Of a stretch of 64,000 nucleotides of DNA, positions 19,187 through 29,360 are shown piece by piece. The translations under genes were made by a program, and so were the position numbers. The notes under the pieces are model-generated. The model was not told where the DNA came from, ran no database searches, and saw only the letters and a list, made by a program, of their open reading frames with translations. The DNA comes from Megalonaias nervosa. Its lineage: Eukaryota; Mollusca; Bivalvia; Unionida; Unionidae. Every line of letters starts with the position of its first letter. Position 1 is the first letter of the stretch. The stretch spans positions 1 to 64,000 of the forward strand of contig JAECUM010091498.1 in the NCBI GenBank assembly GCA_016617855.1, written 5' to 3'.

Positions 19187-19624
19187 TTAATTTTCCCAAG
19201 GATTTTGTTTAGCCATAATTACAGTCACTGACTCTGTCATGGGTTCACTTTCATCGCTCTCAGCATTTACAGAATCAGATAGCATAATCTTTCTTAATTG
19301 CATTACACGATTATCCACAATCTTTTTTCTTTCGTACTCGTGAGACAGTTCGAATTTAATATTTTCGATAGAACGTGCAAGAGGTGCAAATAGCTTTATC
19401 TGATTGTCGTTTACCATGGCTAGTGATTCAAGCATGGATTGATAAATTAATTTTATGAATCTGTAGTTTGAAGATAGTGTATATTTATTATCAAATTTTC
19501 TCTGTTGCAGTAATTCAAAATCGCACATAATTTTCTGAGGATCGAGATTATCAGATATTTTTATTCCGTTATGTTTTAATTTTTTAATAGCAGAAATAAT
19601 ATCATTAATGTTTTCTTGGTTCAT
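19187..19624 (-). CDS. conserved charged helical protein, element 2
   Basis: 145 residues, homologue of 6695-7099. The first 120 residues align without gaps, and the C-terminus is replaced by a different, less acidic tail (TESVTVIMAKQNP). Helical and highly charged. The start is preceded by a long TA run (19625-19651). Unknown function. Confidence 0.62.
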   Translation of the reverse strand: MNQENINDIISAIKKLKHNGIKISDNLDPQKIMCDFELLQQRKFDNKYTLSSNYRFIKLIYQSMLESLAMVNDNQIKLFAPLARSIENIKFELSHEYERKKIVDNRVMQLRKIMLSDSVNAESDESEPMTESVTVIMAKQNPWEN

Positions 19625-19655
19625 TATATATATATATATATATATTTATATATTT
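19625..19655. repeat. TA-rich run before the helical-protein gene
   Basis: About 13 TA units directly upstream of the minus-strand start. A longer version of the TATATAT seen before the homologous gene in element 1. May be promoter sequence, a microsatellite, or both. Confidence 0.6.
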
Positions 19656-19724
19656 AATATAAAAAAATATTAGCTCCCATGACTTTTTTTTTTGTTTTGT
19701 CAGGGAGCTGTTTTGTTTGTGATA

Positions 19725-19896
19725 TATGGTTATGAAATATATACAGATGGTTTATGATTTTGATTTTGAACTGCACAAACATAAACTTATCCTAATGATT
19801 GTATGGTTATGAATATATACAGATGGTTTATGATTTTGGACTGCACAAACATAAACTTATCCTAATGATTGTATGAACATGAATATATACAAATGG
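19725..19896. repeat. 70-77-bp direct repeats, two and a third copies
   Basis: A unit running from TATGGTTATGAA through CAGATGGTTTATGATTTT to CATAAACTTATCCTAATGAT occurs at about 19725-19801 and 19802-19871. A partial third starts at 19872. Copy 1 has six extra bases (GATTTT). No coding frame. Found only in element 2, in the gap between replication and virion genes where element 1 has different repeats. Confidence 0.8.
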
Positions 19897-19934
19897 TGAT
19901 GACGGGGGAATCTTGTCTACGTCCAACAAATTTT

Positions 19935-20000
19935 GTACACTCTCCCCCCATACAAAACCCCGGGAGTGTAAAACGTACACCCCTCAAGGGTGTATGATAG
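19935..20000. repeat. nested small inverted repeats
   Basis: TACACCC and GGGTGTA around a five-base loop (near 19975-19993) form a stem-loop, next to a second pair, TACACTCTCCC and GGGAGTGTA (near 19936-19971). No gene. Possible hairpins within the central non-coding region of element 2. Confidence 0.55.
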
Positions 20001-20093
20001 GAGAGTGTATTTTGTCTGTTGTGGATATCGAGGAAATTCTCCGGGTTCCCCCAATTAAATAGCATCAGTCGCAAATGCAAGATAATATCTTTA

Positions 20094-20176
20094 GCATTTT
20101 TGGAGACTCGAACACGCGAGAGTCTGTAGAGCTTCGATCTACGTCAAACCGTCTTACCATTTCGGCCATCGTTCTC
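20094..20176 (-). tRNA. tRNA-like sequence (type II arm spacing), probably degenerate
   Basis: On the minus strand a box A-like TGGCCGAAATGGT and a box B-like TGTTCGAGTCTCC are spaced as in Leu/Ser-type tRNAs. A TTTGA/TCGAA anticodon-like stem lies between them. The loop has six bases instead of seven, and I cannot pair the acceptor ends or the T stem well. So this is a decayed tRNA gene, a tRNA-derived repeat, or chance. Not present in element 1. Confidence 0.35.
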
Positions 20177-20529
20177 TTATCAATAATATAGTTAAATTTA
20201 AGTATATATATAATATTTACGCTGTCTCACAGAACTTGTATTACTAATAGAATGTAGAATTGTACTTTAGTTTTTCAAAATTCATAAAATAATTTACACG
20301 CATAAAGTTATAGTTCGTTAAGGTAACAGACAGACGGACTAATATACGCTATACACGTACATATAACTGGGTTTGTACAGGTAACGTAGTAAGGGAAATA
20401 ATCGTTCAATTTACTGCAGAGAGATAGCCGAGTTATCTCGCTTTATTATATATACAATTGCTTTAATCATATAAAATTGATTATGTATTTACTCATCAGA
20501 TTATCCCCCTGATTAAATAATCAGACGTT
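20177..20529. other. non-coding gap, no feature seen
   Basis: A/T-rich sequence between the tRNA-like stretch and the penton gene. It contains no convincing ORF, repeat or terminator that I can name. Confidence 0.5.
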
Positions 20530-22006
20530 CTATGAGCGTATATATAGGTTTATATTAAGAGATTCGTTCCTCGTGTCCAAAATGTTTCCTGCCTGGTCAG
20601 TGAGTTTGAAATTTATTCTTGTCAGAAATGGATTATGAACTCGCAGGTAAACGGGATTAATTGGTTCTGCCACAATTAGCCAGCCTGGTGGAACAATCGG
20701 GCTAAAACTGAATAATATGTACCCTTGCTCCGCAGTGCCACTGCGGTGGCTAGATTTAGAAAGATCTACCTGATAGCTACCTTCAATAACATCACATACC
20801 AGATTGACTGCAATAACTGATGTTATGTTTACAATGCCCGGTGATATATGTCTACCGGCACCAAAGGGGTTGTTATTGTGTTTTAGTATAGCCGGTGGTG
20901 GGGCTATTTGTTTCCACGATTCAATTACTCCCGGATAATATTCTTCAATAAGATCATTTAATGATTTCTTCATTTCAGCGTTATTTAAATCTGGTATAAC
21001 AAATGTTTGTAAATCTTTTTCTGTTATTTTATAATGATTAAGAAATAATTTCTTCAAATTTGGTCTTGTGTAAGGACTATCTAATTCAGTAGTTGTAGCT
21101 TTTATAATACTTCGATCGGCGATGTATAAATCGAATAAGATACCATTTAAATGTTTTATTGACTCGATTATTTGCTGTTTTACACTTTCATTATAATGTT
21201 GTGATAATGAAATAAGTAAATTTCTTAAATCATTAAACATTTTATCGTATTCAGGTTTAAGAGTATCTAAAAACCATTTAATAAATTTTTCATCAACACT
21301 ATCTCGATCTCGCGTCCCTGGCGTCTTGATAATAGTAAATATTGATCTAATTATCTTGGGGATCCTTTTACCGTCAAAATCGGTAAAGTAGTATGTATCA
21401 TCGTTTGGATCATTTTTAAATGATATATAATTCCATGGATATTTATTTCGATATTCTGGATTTTTAATGAATTTTTCTTCACTCGTTTTAAACTCATTTT
21501 TAGTTGGTTTTGAAACTCCATTATAAACAGGTGCGACATCAGGCCATCCTAACACGGATCTGATCGAACTTTGATAAATATCTACGGAGTAATCAGGGGA
21601 ATTTATTTCAATAACCGCAGATAGTGTTGGTTCGTAGACAGTAATCGCTATTTTAGATTCTTTCCTGTGATAGATTTAATTCTGCGTTGGAACTCATCAT
21701 TAATCTGTTCTATTTGATAACTGCCCGTTGAAATTCCAACAACCTGCCAGTCAGGTGTTCCATCCGGTTTATTTTATTCGCAAATACCAGTGAATTATTT
21801 GGTTGTTGTCCACCAAACGGTTTTGATCTAATATTAGGCCAACTATAATAAACTCGTAATTGCGCTAATGCTATTTCCTTTGCTGGAATTGCAGTCGGAA
21901 AATTAACGCTAAATTCAGGATTGGTTGAACTTAATGATATCATAGTAGTTTTTGACGGCGTTGTATTAGCTACGATCTGCTGTAATAGTTCGCGCGACTC
22001 TGACAT
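20530..22006 (-). pseudogene. penton-like minor capsid protein, element 2, frameshifted
   Basis: Homologue of 7673-9178. Both conserved ends are present: the MISLSSTNPEFSVNFPTAIP start region and the LTDQAGNILDTRNESLNINL end. Single-base deletions relative to element 1 near 21776 and 21666 each shift the frame, so the N-terminal 90 residues and the rest are out of register. The variable middle has diverged much more than the ends. Confidence 0.82.
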
Positions 22007-22024
22007 TATTATTATCGTTATTAT

Positions 22025-22519
22025 TTAATTCTCCATCTTTCCGTCACTAGAGAACGCATCGCGTTCCACTATGAATGCTTCATCGTAGGTTTTCATTATC
22101 GTTACGAACTCCTCATCGGATATTTTACCATCACCGAGATACGCTGAAATATACGAGCATAATTTAGTGTGTGCGGCTGTTGCTGTGTGTAATTTCATCA
22201 CGTACTCGTTTAGTTTATTATTCGTACACGTAGATATTTTCTTAGCGATAATACTGAAAATACCTGCGCATGTTGTTGCCGTTGAAACTACAATCGTTAC
22301 AACTGCAGGCGCTGTCATCGTTATCGTTGATAATAATAATCCACTTCCAGCAATAACAGCAGAAACCGAGTATACCATTATATCAATAACGACCATACGA
22401 CGACGATATTTTTTTACCTTTATCGTGTAATCGTCGATGATATTTTTTAGTTTAGTTTGACACTCACATACTTGAGCGTATCTGTGACGTTGAACGTCGA
22501 TAAATGATTCTTGATTCAT
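22025..22519 (-). CDS. two-pass membrane virion protein, element 2
   Basis: 164 residues, intact. Same plan as 9141-9677: a basic KVKKYRRR stretch, two hydrophobic segments (about 43-67 and 71-91), then a helical tail with DGKISDEEFVTIMKTYDEAF. It ends in a short charged tail without the Asn run of element 1. Ends 19 bases beyond the penton start, so the gene overlap of element 1 is absent here. Confidence 0.63.
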   Translation of the reverse strand: MNQESFIDVQRHRYAQVCECQTKLKNIIDDYTIKVKKYRRRMVVIDIMVYSVSAVIAGSGLLLSTITMTAPAVVTIVVSTATTCAGIFSIIAKKISTCTNNKLNEYVMKLHTATAAHTKLCSYISAYLGDGKISDEEFVTIMKTYDEAFIVERDAFSSDGKMEN

Positions 22520-22528
22520 TATACTTAT

Positions 22529-23624
22529 TTAAGTAACTAATTCGGGAGTTTCGGCTATGAACTCAATACACCACCAATAAGTCGCTGCGGTTAACTTTTT
22601 ATCATTCGCTATTAGCATAAACGTTTCTTCAGTATCTTTATTTAACACTATAGACACAATTCCAGAAAAATCATCGGTTGAATGACGCCATGGAAATGTG
22701 GTAAATATACTGAATTTTGCACTACTAAATACAGATAATCTGTATACACCAGTAACCTCTGCAGTGTGTTTAGAAGTGTTATTTTCCTGCGACCATGTTG
22801 CCTTTCCTGATGTGACTGTGTACACGATATTAATGATCTGCTTGTGAGGAATTTTAACGAGATTAGTTTTTTGAATAATGTTAGGAATACCACCAATGAT
22901 ATCGTTGAGTCTTGCGTTAATGTCAGCGAGATTAATAATAACATTTGGTGGAGTTCCAAAAAGTCATTAATAGATCTGTGTACATTTCTACGAAAATTTA
23001 GAAATGTTTGTACGTGATTAAAATATTCAGTTCTAAATGAAGCAATTCCATCATTAATTGTCGTTAACGAAGTCGTTATTGGAATTTCCTTATCGTCGAC
23101 ATATTTCTTCGTTGCAGCGTCAAAATCTGTTTCTGGTGTTCTGAGATTATTAATACCATTATTATTCATGTCGAGAAATGCACGCATTATACCACCGCGC
23201 ACTGACACGTATTTGGATTCTTGATCATCGACGTATTTTTTTGTTGCTGCGTCTGTATCTGCGATTGGATCTCCAAGATACGTAATTTTTCTTCCTGACA
23301 TAATAACATCACCGGTAAATACATCACCAGTTTTCTTAACATAATCGTTAACCGACTTACCGGAATCCTGTATTTTACCATGATCAGTGAAAGTAACGAC
23401 ATTATTAACAACCGCGTTGGGAATTCGTACAAGAACATCTAGTAGTTGTATGTTACTCGTTTTAATCGTCCTTGTTTGTCCTGAAAAACGACGACTTCAT
23501 TTTGATCCACACTCGTTATATTTAATAAATCATCGATTTCATTTCTGAGCTGATCAATGGTTGCATATTTAGATAAATCAACCTTCTGAGCTCTACCTGA
23601 GGATCCTCCGTAAATATCTACCAT
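22529..23624 (-). pseudogene. fiber-like protein, element 2, frameshifted
   Basis: The start (MVDIYGGSSGRAQ) is at 23624 by alignment with element 1. Shaft repeats with DAATKKYVDD occur twice near 23090-23290, and the knob domain lies near 22530-22830. At least two indels break the frame, near 23460 (one base lost in a T run) and near 22965 (A run). A knob-like domain with TGVYRLSVFSSAKF is well kept. The gene is dead as it stands, unless the homopolymer indels are assembly errors. Confidence 0.8.
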
Positions 23625-23643
23625 TATATTTACTGATATCAGT

Positions 23644-24048
23644 TTAAGTACTATGACGTAACGTAGTGAACGCGTGCACGACTTTATGAGGCGGTGTTGT
23701 TGATTTTGATACAGCATCAAGCATAGCGAGGGTTTCACGGCCGCATATTGGAGGATCAGTTATTTTTTGTGTCGGTAGCGTTGAATACCAGATTGGAGCA
23801 GTATTATTGCTAACGTAATGAAGAAATTCTTTTGGTGGTGCTAATCCATACGAATCGAAATAAATAATTCCACGTGGATCAATTGCATATGCGACCCAGT
23901 GCGTGCCTGGGCCAGAATTTTTATCGAGATTAATAATACTGGTTTCATGTTGCATTGCAACGGTAGGTAATTGATCGCGCATAAAAACACCTCTGAAATT
24001 TTTTATTTTTAATTGCTTAGCAGCATTAAGTAAATCAAAATTGGACAT
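23644..24048 (-). CDS. adenain-type cysteine protease, element 2
   Basis: 134 residues, intact. H50 (GPGTHWVAY), D65 (YFDSYGLAPP), Q94 (LPTQ) and C102 (PPICGRE) are all kept. It starts 9 bases after the pX-like stop, the same spacing as element 1. The last ten residues differ from element 1. Its start here fixes the start choice in element 1. Confidence 0.87.
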   Translation of the reverse strand: MSNFDLLNAAKQLKIKNFRGVFMRDQLPTVAMQHETSIINLDKNSGPGTHWVAYAIDPRGIIYFDSYGLAPPKEFLHYVSNNTAPIWYSTLPTQKITDPPICGRETLAMLDAVSKSTTPPHKVVHAFTTLRHST

Positions 24049-24056
24049 GGGTGTTA

Positions 24057-24512
24057 TTAGTAAACTGTCCCTGGTAATCTTAGGCCTTTTCCGTACCAGT
24101 GTGGAGTCCCTGGTAATCTTAAACCTCTTCCCTTTTTTTTAATTCCTATTCCGGTTGCTTTCTTTAACGCCATTCCAGCAGCTGTTCCAACAGCGCCTAA
24201 CGCAGCTGCTTTTGCAACAGCTGGAGCTGCAGCGGCTATTAATGCTGGTATTGCTGCGAGAAGCGGAAATATACCACCCGTTTTAGCAATATCTTTGATG
24301 GCGCCCGCAGAAAGATTAAGTTTGACGCCTTTATTTGATTTTTTAGCGTCGTTGAAGTTTTTAAACTGACGCTCGGTCAACGACAGTTTATTTGCACCGG
24401 TCATCTGTTCTCGTTTTAGCAATATTTTTATTCCACAATTATTTTTTGATGCTGATTGCAGCCTTTTAATCTGACCAGGAGTCAGACTCACACTAACGTG
24501 ATGATATGACAT
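24057..24512 (-). CDS. pX-like virion protein, element 2
   Basis: 151 residues, the intact form of the gene broken at 11240-11709. Residues 1-60 hold the SVSLTPGQIKRLQSASKNN and KLSLTERQ signatures, 61-80 a KG.KLNLSAGAIKDI repeat of the same motif, and about 83-115 an Ala-rich hydrophobic stretch. The tail carries two GLRLPGT units. Probably packaged in the virion and possibly a protease substrate or membrane-active peptide, by comparison with adintoviruses. Confidence 0.75.
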   Translation of the reverse strand: MSYHHVSVSLTPGQIKRLQSASKNNCGIKILLKREQMTGANKLSLTERQFKNFNDAKKSNKGVKLNLSAGAIKDIAKTGGIFPLLAAIPALIAAAAPAVAKAAALGAVGTAAGMALKKATGIGIKKKGRGLRLPGTPHWYGKGLRLPGTVY

Positions 24513-24555
24513 TATAATTATTATGAACGATCTAATTACATGTTTAGAAAATATT

Positions 24556-25956
24556 TTACATATTTTCTACTGAAGCATCAATAACTCTCATTCGTCCACC
24601 AACACCTTCGAGTAACATCGATTTATCGCTGAGTATAACAGCAATTGCTCTGTAATTAGCAATAACTCCTCGAATCACACGAGCTCGAAAATGAATATCT
24701 ACAACAGATTGTCTGGTTAGATCTAAATGTTCTAGTGAAAAATAATAAATCGGATACAGCGTTGTAAAATCTAGCTGCGATATTTGTAAACCAGTATCAA
24801 TGTTTTGATCACGACCCATGAATGTCATTAATCGATGATATGCACGTGCTACATGGTTTTGATCGAAATTCAGTAATATATCTTCGGATGGTTCTTGATG
24901 TCCATTAATCCTCAATGAAACCTCAGAAACGCCGAGTTTGTCAAATATCATATTACTTTGTGTCTGATTATTTACTCGTGCAGCATTTTGAAGCGCAATA
25001 AATATATGTCTTGGTGCAGAAACACCTTGCTGTGATGCTATTTGCCACGTAAATAGACCATTAATATTACTCTGGATAGCATCTGTGGTCATCGTTAACC
25101 ATGATAACGTTGATTTACCACCTTGACTCATAAAAGATAGTAACCGGTCTTCTTCAGATATTGTTGGAGTCATCACTGGCATCCACAGGGAAAGTTTTGT
25201 TAGTATTACTTTACCATGAAGTGCTCTGGTTGCATTATCATCAACTCCCTCAACATGCCACATTGCATCATTATCATCGCCTTTTCGCACAAGTACAACC
25301 GTATGTTTGGCTCCAAAAATGACTTTTCTAACATTTCTACAGAATCCAAAAATATGTGACAGTGGAATCACACAAGAAAATGATTTCCTATTATCTTTCA
25401 ACATTGATCGACGCGCTGCAAATCCTAAGTTAAAATATGCATCTACATTAATAATCATACTTTCTACATCCACATCGGCGGCGCCGGCGAAGTTTTTTGG
25501 TCGTCTTATATTATATTGTTGGTACTTTGGAGAATTAGAAGTATCTTTTGAGAACATCATTGATGGACCAGCTGATCTTGAGTAATCGTCGCTGTATCTC
25601 GCAAGACCAAGTATTGTTGTAGCAACATCAACGTCTTTCTGAATCGATTCAATATTTTTTGCGTCAATCATGTACGTAGCGCTGTCGAATAACGCCATAA
25701 TACCATTATTAACAAAACCAGTTATATCCCCAGCGGCGTATTCGGTATTATCTGTCTTTATAATTTCACCTTCTACTTCAATAAATGCTTCAGCGGGTAA
25801 GAAATATCTACTTGTATCCTGAACCTGTAGTTCGATTCGTCCGCGCTGATCTGGAATTCGTGCGTCATAAGAATAATACTGATAATCACGCACAGACTCA
25901 TCTTTGAGAACTGGTGCGTCCATGTCAAACGCGGGGTCAGATATGCGCTTAAACAT
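24556..25956 (-). CDS. major capsid protein (hexon-like), element 2
   Basis: 466 residues, intact. The first 70 and last 200 residues are almost the same as element 1. Differences cluster in probable surface loops (about 75-90, 145-185, 220-245). This keeps a full frame although the polymerase, penton and fiber of the same copy are broken. Same role: capsomers of an icosahedral shell. Confidence 0.85.
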   Translation of the reverse strand: MFKRISDPAFDMDAPVLKDESVRDYQYYSYDARIPDQRGRIELQVQDTSRYFLPAEAFIEVEGEIIKTDNTEYAAGDITGFVNNGIMALFDSATYMIDAKNIESIQKDVDVATTILGLARYSDDYSRSAGPSMMFSKDTSNSPKYQQYNIRRPKNFAGAADVDVESMIINVDAYFNLGFAARRSMLKDNRKSFSCVIPLSHIFGFCRNVRKVIFGAKHTVVLVRKGDDNDAMWHVEGVDDNATRALHGKVILTKLSLWMPVMTPTISEEDRLLSFMSQGGKSTLSWLTMTTDAIQSNINGLFTWQIASQQGVSAPRHIFIALQNAARVNNQTQSNMIFDKLGVSEVSLRINGHQEPSEDILLNFDQNHVARAYHRLMTFMGRDQNIDTGLQISQLDFTTLYPIYYFSLEHLDLTRQSVVDIHFRARVIRGVIANYRAIAVILSDKSMLLEGVGGRMRVIDASVENM

Positions 25957-25964
25957 CTTTATTA

Positions 25965-26456
25965 TTATCGTCTTCGTCTAACTCGAAGACCACTTCGGGA
26001 AGTGAGACCACTTCCTGCTATCAGACTAGCGGTTATATTTTTTTCCTTTTCTGACATCGGGATATCAGCTAACGCCGCTAGTTTTTGATTAGCTGCTTGA
26101 TTTATTATTTTACTTACACTTGCGCGCATCACTTCAGTGCTAGGTAATTTCACAGGTCGAGTCGGTCTGCGTATTAATCGTGATAGTCTATCTTTAATTG
26201 CTGAGAATGCTTTGCTAGCGAGATTACCAACAGCACCTATACCCTTTTCACGAACAACATCAATAGCTTTCATTCCTAGTTGCTTTGCAATCGGTATTGT
26301 TTTTGGGGCTATCCTTCTAAACAGACCCTGAATAACATCACCTAATCCATCTCCGTAGGTTGCTCTGTATACAGGTAATCGAGAGTTTATTACCCTGACC
26401 ATGGTAGGTCCACGAGTATTGTGTATGATCATTTTATTATTAACTGTTTTTATCAC
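25965..26456 (-). CDS. pVI-like small basic virion protein, element 2
   Basis: 163 residues, intact. Core GLGDVIQGLFRRIAPKTIPI, then a basic amphipathic region with two RR clusters, a KLAALADIPMSEKEKNI helix, and the GSGLTSRSGLRVRRRR tail. The very basic C-terminus resembles adenovirus minor-protein tails that are cut by the protease or bind DNA; this is inference. The start lies at TTAATAATAAAATG. It could also begin at one of the internal Met residues. Confidence 0.68.
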   Translation of the reverse strand: MIKTVNNKMIIHNTRGPTMVRVINSRLPVYRATYGDGLGDVIQGLFRRIAPKTIPIAKQLGMKAIDVVREKGIGAVGNLASKAFSAIKDRLSRLIRRPTRPVKLPSTEVMRASVSKIINQAANQKLAALADIPMSEKEKNITASLIAGSGLTSRSGLRVRRRR

Positions 26457-26467
26457 TAATTACATAC

Positions 26468-27711
26468 TTAGTGACTATAATAATCATAAGTGACATCGTC
26501 ACTGATTTCATTAATGAGAGATCGATATACATTAATATCCATGATGCCGCCACTAAATAATCGTTTGCAAATATCAGCTGCTTCATTAATGATTTCTGGG
26601 GAATTATTACCAGCTCTTTTTCCTCCGATGAGAATTTCTAATCGATCGACATCAGCAAGAACGTTATTGGGGCAAGTAATAAGGCCACTTCCTAAACCAC
26701 TTCCAGTTGCGCCAGGATCGTCTTGAAATTCTTTTTCTTCCTCCATATCTGTTGTTTGGGCTAGTTGTAGTTGTTGTGATCGTGGTAATTTAATCTGTGG
26801 TGATTGTGGTAATATTGCAAATTCTTCTTTTTGTTCTCGTTGTCGTTGTCTTTCTTGTTGTTGTTGTAGTATCTTGTGTTGTTGTAGTAGTGGTTGCAGT
26901 CGTGGTATTGGTTGCTCTGGTGATGGAAATTTGAGATGTGGTGATGATATTGGTGATAATTCAAATTGTGATTGCTCAAATGGTTTTGGTGTTTTTTGTC
27001 GTGATGCTTTTTTACTTGGTTTCGATGGTGTTTTTGGTGAACGTTGTGGTGATGGTTCAAATTGTTGTGGTGATGGTTGTCTCCGCCGTCGAGATTTCTG
27101 CTTTTTTGATGATGTAACTGGTATTCCAAATTGTTCTTTCACTTCATTAACTTTATTAACAAAATCATCATATTCTTCTTTATATTTTTTACTGATTTGT
27201 GAAATACCCTTGTACTCCCGAAATACCCTAGCATTCCACTCGTTTTCTGGAGTGTTATAAAATTCTGGCTTTAGAAACTGACTCCGAATCTGATATCCCA
27301 TCACAGCAACTTCAACAGGATCAGTCATAACTGCTTCATAGCCTCGTTGATTAAAATACCGAGTTTTTAATTCTGGTTTAGACAGATCCTCAACAATATT
27401 TTTAACATCTTGAATTTCAGCGCGTGTTTTATCGGCAGACTCTATAGCTTCCCTAATTTGGTTTGGTAATGCTCCAATAACCTTCTGTGTTGCAGTTGTA
27501 GCCTCAGCTGTTTTCTCTAACACAGGTTGAATACCTTTAGTGGTCTCAGTGATAGGTTTAAATAATTGTTTTGTATCCTCTTCAAATTCAACTTGAGATT
27601 CCTGACGCGATTGTAGTTGTTGCTTAACAGAATCACGAACGGGTAGATATTTTTAATTGCCTCTAGTCGCTCTCGAGCTAATTTAGCTGAGTGTGGTTCT
27701 CCAATACTCAT
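26468..27711 (-). pseudogene. coiled-coil, proline-rich structural protein, element 2, frameshifted
   Basis: Homologue of 13654-14808. The start at 27711 is MSIGEPHSAKLARERLEAI. A small deletion near 27652 puts the rest in another frame, which is then open to 26468. The linker is longer and richer in Pro, Gln and Ser than in element 1, with Q/R-rich repeats near 26800-26900. The C-terminal box (CPNNVLADVDRLEILIGGKR and the following AGNNSPEIINEAADIC) is kept. Confidence 0.8.
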
Positions 27712-27744
27712 TATTGATAATATCTATATGGCTGTTTAATTTAT

Positions 27745-27912
27745 AGCAGCAGAGAGGGTGAATGACATACGTACGTGACCAGATTGTGAAAAAATCTGGT
27801 CAATTAAAGAAGTTTTCATTATTAAGACAAAAATTTTTTTTTTTTTCAGGGAACCCTTAATTTTCAAAAATAAGGTCTCTACAAAGTTGTAGGGTTCACC
27901 CTCTCTGCTGCT
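27745..27912. repeat. 18-bp inverted repeat pair at the right end of element 2
   Basis: AGCAGCAGAGAGGGTGAA (27745-27762) and its exact complement (27895-27912) enclose 132 bases. Arms are again exactly 18 bp and sit 33 bases from the coiled-coil start, the same as at 14842. The inner sequence shares AAAGTTGTAGGGTTCACCC with the first pair but is otherwise different, with a T13 run. Unrelated sequence, probably host, follows from 27913. Confidence 0.75.
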
Positions 27913-28289
27913 GCGCCGTTCCCACCTTTCATATTATCTATACTTTCTCGGCATACAGTGGCAACGAGTACTGTCTCCAGTGTTTCTCCTTGTTCCCTGT
28001 AGATGGAACCTTGAGTCATCACTTGAAAACTGTATATATCCCACCCTGAAAATATATTTTACTAACCTTGCGATGCGAATGTAATTAAATTATTTTGTCA
28101 GCATAGCTTTCTGACATTGTCGTTACCCCGACTCATTCGGTCATAACTTGGTGATTCCTACTCTGTAACCACAGATGCACATCCCCTGCATGAAAAGGTC
28201 AAACAGTTTTTGAAACTACCGTATTTACTGGCTTAAAATTATATTTATAGTGCAAACTGCAAAGACCCAGATCTAATATAATTTTAATT

Positions 28290-28336
28290 CTTTTTTGTTT
28301 TTTTTTTTTTGTTTTTTTTTTTGTTTTTTGTTCTAT
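28290..28336. repeat. T-rich run
   Basis: Long T runs interrupted by single G. A possible poly-A tail of a minus-strand retrotransposed sequence, or simple low complexity. Confidence 0.6.
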
Positions 28337-29360
28337 TGATTGCTTCTAAGAGACCGCACATACCCAGGTCTGCTGAAAGACCTGTGCTGTTTGCAGGTGG
28401 GTTCGTCTTCAAAGGCAGTATTTACTTCAGTCTAAACCCTGGGTTTCTCATTATATTTTGATGATTTACCCTGGTGTCATTCAACCAGTTTAAACATGGA
28501 TCTCTTACTATCCTCTGGAGATTTGTCCCCAACCTATTACTGAGAATCTGTAGATAGCTTGAGAATTCGGTAATAGTTAACAACTGAAGGATGATAGTTT
28601 GCAGCAATGTTAGTCTTAAATAATCAAAGTTTGGCTCTTTGTTTGTCGGTTGCCGCAATTCTTAAACATCATGGTGAATTTAACTCAAAAGATCTTATAT
28701 TGCCCTAGTTTTGGCCGAACGACAGTGCATATTAATTATGTCTTCTCCTTAGAAATAATATTTTGTCAGGCTATAGTAAAAGAATCAAGTCTTCATGGGA
28801 TTCTTGTTCAGCTGTCACCAAATTGACGCATCCAAAACACCCAAACACATACTACCATATGTTTTGCAAACTTCTATGACTCAGGTTCTTACTTACTCTG
28901 CACAAAACTTACATGTTACACTGTCTTTGCTAACTGGAGAGTTACACCGTTTGAAAGTCATACATACTGTGCTGTTCTAGTTAGATATTTTTAATCTTAA
29001 ATCAATTGTTATTTTAGGCTTACATATTTTGGTATCTTATTGTTTATAGACAATTATTATAATTAAGTGTTTTAAGCATTTCGAAAATGAGAAGATGATG
29101 GTAACGGTACTTAAATAAGATGTACTAACTTTAGATACATTTAATTTAAAACAATAGAATATTGTTGCGAGCGTCGCCAAAGTTTAACGTACTTGTGTCT
29201 CCTTGTCTTCTTTCCATGTATTTGTTTCTTCTAACTCGTTTTGCTGGGGAATTTTGTAGCAGTTTTAGTCTTAAATAATCAAAGATAAGTGCATAACTGG
29301 TATACATAACTTAGATATTGACCATGTATATATCTTTGACTGGCGGTAAAATTATTACAG

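Noticed and set aside
26761..27260. His/Asn-rich and Cys/Gly-rich ORFs opposite or beside the coiled-coil gene
   Set aside because: Out-of-frame readings of the Gln/Pro-rich linker; not conserved in element 1.
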